This document shows, in pieces, positions 32,347 to 37,255 of a DNA stretch of 37,255 nt (its first letter is position 1; each line of letters begins with the position of its first letter). The translations under genes and the position numbers were made by a program. The DNA comes from Clostridia bacterium (GTDB lineage Bacteria > Bacillota > Clostridia > Lachnospirales > Lachnospiraceae), in contig CAJTFE010000043.1 of NCBI GenBank assembly GCA_910575725.1, forward strand, positions 1-37,255, written 5' to 3'. The notes under the pieces are model-generated. The model saw only the letters and a list, made by a program, of their open reading frames with translations, did no database searches and was not told where the DNA came from.

Positions 32347-33138
32347 TCAGTCCCCCTTCCTGATGCCTTCCGGCACAGGGCGTCCGGCAAAGTGTGCCTG
32401 ACGCTCCCGTATCTTCCTGAAATTGTAATCCCTCGCCGCCTGTTCGATTTTCAGGCGGTCCCGCACACGGATTGGCAGCTTTGCGCCGTTTTCCAGCACA
32501 CAGCAGTTGTCCGTAAATTCAAGGATGCAGCCAGCGTTTACCATGATACCCTTATTGACGGCAAGGAAGCGGGAATCCCCATCTGTAAGCATTACAAATT
32601 CCGGCATGGTCATGCGGCAGTGCAGGGTTTCCCCGTTTGAAAGGGCGATGTCAAGATAATGTGCGTCCGTAATGACGGAGGAAATCTCGTCAAGGAATAC
32701 ATGAATGGTTTTCCTGCCGTTTATTACCTCTATGTATTTTTGCAGTGGGGGAAGCATTTCCAGAATGTCCCCAAGGACTTTGAATATACGCTGCGGGGAG
32801 AAAGGCTTGATAATATATTCAAACGCATGGCAGGAGAAGGCGTCCGGCATAAAGTCCGAGCTGGAAGTCAGAAACACGAGGACACACCTGTTGTCCATGC
32901 TCCGGATTTTTTGTGCGGCGGCAACGCCGTCCATGCCGTCCATGTAAATGTCCATAAAAACGGCATCAAAACAGCCGCCTGCAGAAAAGCTGCCGTCCCC
33001 GAATGCCTTAAAGAAGCCTTCCGCATTCAGGAATGGGACAGTTTCCACATGGCAGTGGCGCTGTGCGCCAAAGTCGCAGACAAGCCCTGCCATTTCGTCC
33101 AGATAGTTCTGTTCATCATCTACTAAAGCAATCTTCAA
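32347..33138 (-). CDS. LytTR-family response regulator (AgrA-like)
   Basis: This 263-residue regulator starts at TTG 33138, read as Met, behind GAGGTG. The receiver domain (1-~125) has Asp7 and Asp8, the phosphorylated Asp63 in V-F-M-D-I-Y-M-D-G and Lys111 in I-I-K-P-F. A LytTR DNA-binding domain follows (~134-240; H-Y-L-D-I-A-L-S-N-G and V-N-K-G-I-M-V-N). It forms an operon with the kinase. The divergent promoter at 33276 has direct repeats of LytTR type, so the surface-protein operon is its likely target. Confidence 0.9.
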   Translation of the reverse strand: MKIALVDDEQNYLDEMAGLVCDFGAQRHCHVETVPFLNAEGFFKAFGDGSFSAGGCFDAVFMDIYMDGMDGVAAAQKIRSMDNRCVLVFLTSSSDFMPDAFSCHAFEYIIKPFSPQRIFKVLGDILEMLPPLQKYIEVINGRKTIHVFLDEISSVITDAHYLDIALSNGETLHCRMTMPEFVMLTDGDSRFLAVNKGIMVNAGCILEFTDNCCVLENGAKLPIRVRDRLKIEQAARDYNFRKIRERQAHFAGRPVPEGIRKGD

Positions 33139-33235
33139 ACTGGTTTCACCTCAAATCCATAAAAAATCAAATATAATCATACAACAAAAAAAGACATTTT
33201 TCAAACCTGTCAAGACCTGATTTATAAAATCTGCC

Positions 33236-33269
33236 TGACGTTCTTGCCAGAAAATTGACGTTCCTGCCA
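33236..33269 (+). promoter_or_regulatory. LytTR-type direct repeats
   Basis: TGACGTTCTTGCCA (33236-33249) and TGACGTTCCTGCCA (33256-33269) differ at one base and repeat with a 20-base period, close to two helical turns. LytTR regulators bind direct repeats at about this spacing. The second copy ends 6 bases before the -35 element, the classic place for an activator. The region 33139-33235 between it and the regulator gene shows nothing else I can support. Confidence 0.65.
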
Positions 33270-33275
33270 AAAGTC

Positions 33276-33303
33276 TTGTTTTTTTTCGGAAATCTATTAT
33301 AAT
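33276..33303 (+). promoter_or_regulatory. Promoter of the surface-protein operon
   Basis: The -35 TTGTTT (33276-33281) is poor and the -10 TATAAT (33298-33303) is perfect, with 16-base spacing. A weak -35 next to upstream direct repeats fits an activator-dependent promoter. A start of transcription near 33310 would place the leader ORF, the repeat tract and the terminator in the 5' leader. Confidence 0.6.
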
Positions 33304-33339
33304 AAAGTGAAATTTTTTGCCAAAGGAGGTTGACAGGAT

Positions 33340-33462
<123 letters not shown>

Positions 33463-33499
33463 GCCGTATCTTTTTATATATCGTGTTATTAAATATAAG

Positions 33500-33571
33500 A
33501 CCGCCGGAGGCGGGGATTTCCTGCGGGGCTTTTATGCCCTGTGGAATGACCCGTTCCCCGGCGGTTTTTTT
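33500..33571 (+). terminator. Strong leader terminator upstream of the pseudo-receiver gene
   Basis: The outer stem ACCGCCGG (33500-33507) pairs with CCGGCGGT (33558-33565). Inner pairings include CGGG with CCCG, TTCC with GGAA and GGGC with GCCC. The stem runs into T residues (33565-33571). It lies between the leader ORF and the ribosome site of the next gene (AAGGAGG, 33589-33595). Confidence 0.8.
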
Positions 33572-33603
33572 GCGTCTTTAAACAGGATAAGGAGGAGTGG
33601 GAT

Positions 33604-34137
33604 ATGGATGCTGTCATCTATACAAAGAGCATACCGGAATATGAAATGCTTTCCGGGATACTTGCGGATGAACTGTCAGATGTTACGGTAAGCCGGGGCG
33701 TGATTGACAGGGAGTACCATCTTGAGCGGGAATATGATGTTGTGGTAGTGGGCATAAACGGCGCACAGGGGATGGAGCTGGTGTGTAAATACCGGGAACT
33801 GTATGGAAATACGCTGGTGATCTGGATTACGGACGATCCCTATTTTGCAAGGGAGGCGATACGGACGCATAGTTTCGACTTTATCGTGCGCCCGCTGGAG
33901 GAAACGAGGTTCAGGGAGCCGCTTAGGAGGATAAAGGAAGGAGATATTGCCATATGGCAGAGATGGTCTGTGAAAGCCCCGGTTTATCAGGATATCTGTG
34001 AAGGAAATGTTTCGGAACGGAGGGAAATTCCTCTGCCCCCGCAGGGGCAGGAGCATTTTTCCTTCGGAAAAGCAAGGAGGAATGGAACGATATGGAAAAG
34101 GATAAAGGATTATTTTCTTTCAGAAAACACCCTGTAG
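33604..34137 (+). CDS. Degenerate receiver (pseudo-response-regulator) protein
   Basis: This 177-residue protein starts at ATG 33604 behind AAGGAGG. Residues 1-~112 follow the receiver fold (DVVVVGINGAQGMEL, L-V-I-W-I-T-D-D, F-D-F-I-V-R-P-L-E-E). The phospho-acceptor position is Gly50, the conserved Lys is Arg96, and the N-terminal acidic pair is absent, so normal phosphorylation is not expected. The C-terminal ~65 residues contain no recognised DNA- or RNA-binding domain. The gene overlaps the surface-protein gene by 46 bases, suggesting coupled expression. It may act as a phosphorylation-independent regulator or partner; this is inference. Confidence 0.7.
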   Translation: MDAVIYTKSIPEYEMLSGILADELSDVTVSRGVIDREYHLEREYDVVVVGINGAQGMELVCKYRELYGNTLVIWITDDPYFAREAIRTHSFDFIVRPLEETRFREPLRRIKEGDIAIWQRWSVKAPVYQDICEGNVSERREIPLPPQGQEHFSFGKARRNGTIWKRIKDYFLSENTL

Positions 34138-37100
34138 GGGATTTTCTGGATGAAAAAGAGGGAAGAAAACGAAAAGGGGGCAGGCTGCGTCAAAGCATGG
34201 GCTTCCTGATGGCGGCGGCTTTAATATTCAATACGCTGCCTGCCAGCGGGCTTGCCGTGTCTGCTTCGGGCAGGGAAGCGGGGCTTTGTGAACATCACAC
34301 GGAGCATACGCCGGACTGCGGTTATAGGGAAGCACAGCCGTGTACCCATGAGCATACGGAAGAATGTTATAAAACTGTTACGGAGTGTGTGCATACGCAT
34401 ACGGACGGGTGCTATCCGGAAACGGGGGAAACGGAGGAAAGCATGGGAGAGGGAAATGCTACGCCCTCTGATGCAGGGAATCGGGAGCCGTCACTCTGTA
34501 CCCATGTATGCAGTGAGGAAAGCGGCTGTGTCACAAAGGTGCTGGACTGTCATCACGAGCATGACGAAAGCTGCGGTTATCAAGAAGCGCAGGACTGCGG
34601 CTATGTCTGTGAAATCTGTAATGGCACGGAGCCGGAGGATACCGGGGAGAATACCGAAGATACGGGAACAGATACCGCCAAATGTATCTGTGAGACATTA
34701 TGCACGGAGGACAGCATCAACGGGGACTGCCCTGTGTGCGGTGCTGATGATGCCAGTCTCTTAGACTGCAAAGGAAAAGCGCCGGAAGAAAATACGGAGA
34801 ATCAGGAAGATACAGGCATCTGCAAACATCATCAGGAGCATGATGCGGACTGCGGCTATATACCAAAATCGGAGGACGGGGAAGGCAGCCTGTGTACCTA
34901 TAAGTGCCGCATCTGTCCTGTTGAGGATTTGATTGCTGCCCTGCCGGATAAGGTAACGGAGGATAATGCAGAGGATGTGCGGGCGCAGCTTGAAGAAATC
35001 CTTGTTCTCTATGGGGAACTGAACGAGGACGAACAGGAGGAGATTGACCTGTCTCGTTGCTACGAACTGCAAGAGGCACTTGACAATGCCAACGCACCGG
35101 TGCAGACTGCGGAAGAAATTAACATATCTCAAACTCTTAAAAATATATTAACCGCAGAAGACGGCGGCTGTCCGGGGCATACCTTTACCGGCACAGGCCA
35201 AGCTGCAATGATTTCTGTGGAAAGCGGCACCCATAATGTGACGTTTTCCGGCTTAAATATTTTCGAGGCGGCATATGTAGGCATCGCCCCCAACGCGACC
35301 ATGAATCTGACCTTAGAGGGCAGCAATACAATAAAGGGTTCTGAATGTGGAATTTATGTACCGAAAGGAGCAACCTTAGTAATTACCGCAGAGAGCGCAG
35401 GTTCATTGGATGTTTCTGGACCATATAGTGCTGGCATTGGTGGTTCACTTTATGATTTAAATAATAATGACGGCGATATTGACTGTGGAACAGTGATAAT
35501 CAATGGCGGAAACATCACAGCTACTGGTGGAAGTGCAGGTTATGCGTCCGCCGGAATTGGTGGTGCAGCGGGGGATTTTACTAACGATGGTAAGGGTGGT
35601 AATATCACTATTAATGGCGGTAAAGTGGTTGCAAAGGGAGGCTTCGATGGAATCTCCGATGCTCCCGGTATCGGCGGTTCAACAGAAGCAAGCAGCGATG
35701 GCTTACTGACTCTCAGTTCTGCCAATGTGCTGGACAGCAATACAATTCTTGGCTCTAAGGGAACCTATAATATTAAATCCGCACCTACAGCAGACATGAT
35801 TTCTGTTCCTTCGGATATGCACTATACCTCGGCGGACATGGCGGCGGAGATTAAGGGGAAAGTAACCCTTGCGGGGAATGTTACAATCTGCAATCAGGAT
35901 TTTACGGTGGATACGAGTGGCTGGATATTGAGTGTTACAAAAGTATCTGATATGGAATATACTGCCACTTATACCCATGCAGACAAAGGAACTATTTCAA
36001 AAACCGTCATAATTCTTCCATGTATCCACAATAACGGTGCGGCGCTTACCCATCATGACAGGGTGGAAGCGGATTGCACACATACGGGGATTTTGGAATA
36101 TTGGGAGTGCTCTGTTTGTGGAAAGAAATTTTCAGATCAGGACGGGCAGAACGAAATTACAGATACGGAAATACCGATTGCCGCCCATACACTTACCCAT
36201 CACGAAAAGGTTGATGCGGACTGTACGCAAACGGGAACTTTAGAGTATTGGGAGTGTTCTGTATGTAAGAAAATATTTTCGGATAAAGACGGGCAGGCGG
36301 AAATTACAGATATAATTATTCCGATTACTGACCACACACTGATTCATCATGCAGAACAGGGGGCAACCTGTACAGCGGCAGGAAATAAGGAGTATTGGGA
36401 CTGCTCTATCTGTGGGAAGAAATTTTCAGATCAGGACGGAAAGACAGAAATTGCAGACGCTGATATTGTAATTGCTGTGAAAGCACATACGCTGACTCAC
36501 CATGAAGGGCGGGAAGCAGGCTGTCTTACAGACGGAAACATAGAATACTGGAGCTGTGACGTATGTAATAAGCTGTTTTCCGATTCTGACGGGAAACAGG
36601 AAATAACGGATACAAAAATTTCCGCCAAAGGGCATGAATACGGGGCATGGGAGAGTACCGGAAACGGGACGCATACCCATAGCTGTCAGAGGTCTGGCTG
36701 TGATTCCACGGAAACAGAAAATTGTACCGGCGGTACTGCCACCTATACGGAAAAAGCCATATGTACAGTATGTGGAGGTAAATATGGAGAACTGTTGAAA
36801 GATGCGGGTGCGCCGACAGGGGAAATTAGCATAAGTACAAACCACTGGAACAGCTTTTTACATACGATTACTTTCGGGCTGTTTTTTAAGAAAACGGAGC
36901 AGGTAACGATTACTGCACAGGATAACGAATCCGGCGTGGCTTCTGTATCTTATTACATATCAGACGGTGAGCTGACAGAGGACGAAGTAAAAGCGCTGGA
37001 CAGTTGGACAGCCGGAAATACAGACAAAACAACCTTTAGCATCAGCCCGGATCAATCCTGCGTGGTTTATGCAAGGATTACGGATAATCAGGGTGTCGGA

Positions 37101-37157
37101 CGGCGAATTGAGGGAGACGCAAATGACGAATTATTTTTCCAACCTTTATCCAATTGA
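34092..37157 (+). CDS. Large secreted Cys/His-rich surface protein, C-terminus truncated
   Basis: This 1021-residue protein starts at ATG 34092 behind AAGGAGG. Layout: basic N-terminus and signal segment (~36-58, A-S-G-L-A-V-S-A); Cys/His-rich units (~65-290; H-H-T-E-H-T-P-D-C-G-Y, C-T-H-E-H-T-E-E-C-Y) with a C-x-C-x3-C-x8-C-P-V-C module like that of the DUF4366 protein; a Gly-rich beta-helix-like region (~370-560; I-N-G-G-N-I-T-A-T-G-G); four ~50-residue repeats from ~651 (T-H-H, E-Y-W-x-C-S-x-C, F-S-D-x-D-G); and an Ig-like domain. The stop comes right after A-R-I-T-D-N-Q-G and an unrelated tail, with no sorting motif or membrane anchor. Likely an adhesin-like surface protein whose end was lost. 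Confidence 0.8.
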   Translation: MEKDKGLFSFRKHPVGDFLDEKEGRKRKGGRLRQSMGFLMAAALIFNTLPASGLAVSASGREAGLCEHHTEHTPDCGYREAQPCTHEHTEECYKTVTECVHTHTDGCYPETGETEESMGEGNATPSDAGNREPSLCTHVCSEESGCVTKVLDCHHEHDESCGYQEAQDCGYVCEICNGTEPEDTGENTEDTGTDTAKCICETLCTEDSINGDCPVCGADDASLLDCKGKAPEENTENQEDTGICKHHQEHDADCGYIPKSEDGEGSLCTYKCRICPVEDLIAALPDKVTEDNAEDVRAQLEEILVLYGELNEDEQEEIDLSRCYELQEALDNANAPVQTAEEINISQTLKNILTAEDGGCPGHTFTGTGQAAMISVESGTHNVTFSGLNIFEAAYVGIAPNATMNLTLEGSNTIKGSECGIYVPKGATLVITAESAGSLDVSGPYSAGIGGSLYDLNNNDGDIDCGTVIINGGNITATGGSAGYASAGIGGAAGDFTNDGKGGNITINGGKVVAKGGFDGISDAPGIGGSTEASSDGLLTLSSANVLDSNTILGSKGTYNIKSAPTADMISVPSDMHYTSADMAAEIKGKVTLAGNVTICNQDFTVDTSGWILSVTKVSDMEYTATYTHADKGTISKTVIILPCIHNNGAALTHHDRVEADCTHTGILEYWECSVCGKKFSDQDGQNEITDTEIPIAAHTLTHHEKVDADCTQTGTLEYWECSVCKKIFSDKDGQAEITDIIIPITDHTLIHHAEQGATCTAAGNKEYWDCSICGKKFSDQDGKTEIADADIVIAVKAHTLTHHEGREAGCLTDGNIEYWSCDVCNKLFSDSDGKQEITDTKISAKGHEYGAWESTGNGTHTHSCQRSGCDSTETENCTGGTATYTEKAICTVCGGKYGELLKDAGAPTGEISISTNHWNSFLHTITFGLFFKKTEQVTITAQDNESGVASVSYYISDGELTEDEVKALDSWTAGNTDKTTFSISPDQSCVVYARITDNQGVGRRIEGDANDELFFQPLSN

Positions 37158-37239
37158 CTGCGCAGTGCTGTCTGTAAATGCACAATCCTACCGAAAATAT
37201 GGCACGCTGCCAGAGCATGAATTCCTTCCTGAAATATAA
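37123..37239 (+). CDS. Short ORF at the window end, doubtful
   Basis: A 38-codon ORF begins MTNYFSNLYPIDCAVLSVNA, with GGGAG 7-8 bases upstream, in a different frame from the surface protein whose end it overlaps. It stops at 37237-37239. It may be the remnant of a gene brought next to the truncated surface protein, or chance. Nothing else is visible in 37158-37255. Confidence 0.3.
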   Translation: MTNYFSNLYPIDCAVLSVNAQSYRKYGTLPEHEFLPEI

Positions 37240-37255
37240 AAGGCCATGGATCCCA

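Overview
This window is most of an integrative and conjugative element (ICE) of the Tn1549/CTn type found in Clostridia, and gut Lachnospiraceae are the most likely host. The evidence is gene order and protein families: a Maff-2 fragment, a VirB6-like channel protein, a PrgI-family protein, a VirB4-type ATPase, an M23 plus NlpC/P60 wall hydrolase, DUF4315 and DUF4366 proteins, a sortase with an IPKTG substrate, topoisomerase III, a giant ArdC/methylase/SNF2 protein, MobC, a DUF3991/Toprim protein and a MOBP-type relaxase. Strong AAGGAGG ribosome binding sites, several TTG starts and a moderately GC-rich composition agree. No integrase, coupling protein or att site is visible, so the element continues beyond the window.

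Layout. 1-172: end of Maff-2, preceded by a fold-back inverted repeat. 188-5069: transfer channel genes plus small ICE proteins (SpoVG-like, DUF3849). 5066-6742: probable cargo pair, a radical SAM protein and an orphan DNA methylase. 6880-13412: coiled-coil protein, wall hydrolase, surface proteins, sortase and a sortase substrate. 13400-16257: topoisomerase III and two small proteins. 16269-16956: a control switch with an XRE repressor divergent from a Spo0A-C-like protein across a consensus promoter carrying three evenly spaced operators. 17054-27523: a 3489-residue polyvalent protein with a tnpV-type gene overprinted inside it (17943-18305). 27523-30327: MobC, the primase-like protein and the relaxase. 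30422-30646: small reverse gene. 30720-31020: hairpin-rich non-coding DNA, a candidate oriT or structured RNA.

31028-37157 is an accessory surface module. A reverse-strand agr-like histidine kinase and LytTR regulator lie divergent to a promoter with two LytTR-like direct repeats. That promoter leads into a short leader ORF made of about 21 ACAG tetranucleotide units, then a strong intrinsic terminator, then a degenerate receiver protein and a large Cys/His-rich secreted protein. In the phase given, the leader ORF stops just before the terminator. In both other repeat phases it reads through the terminator. This looks like a phase-variable, translation-coupled attenuator and is the best candidate for a new system here.

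Two other patterns stand out. First, five otherwise unrelated ICE proteins share a C-terminal K/R-P-S-(L/I/V) tail motif. Second, intrinsic terminators sit immediately before key genes of a collinear operon, which suggests antitermination or separate promoters. All family names come from recognition by eye; no database search was run.
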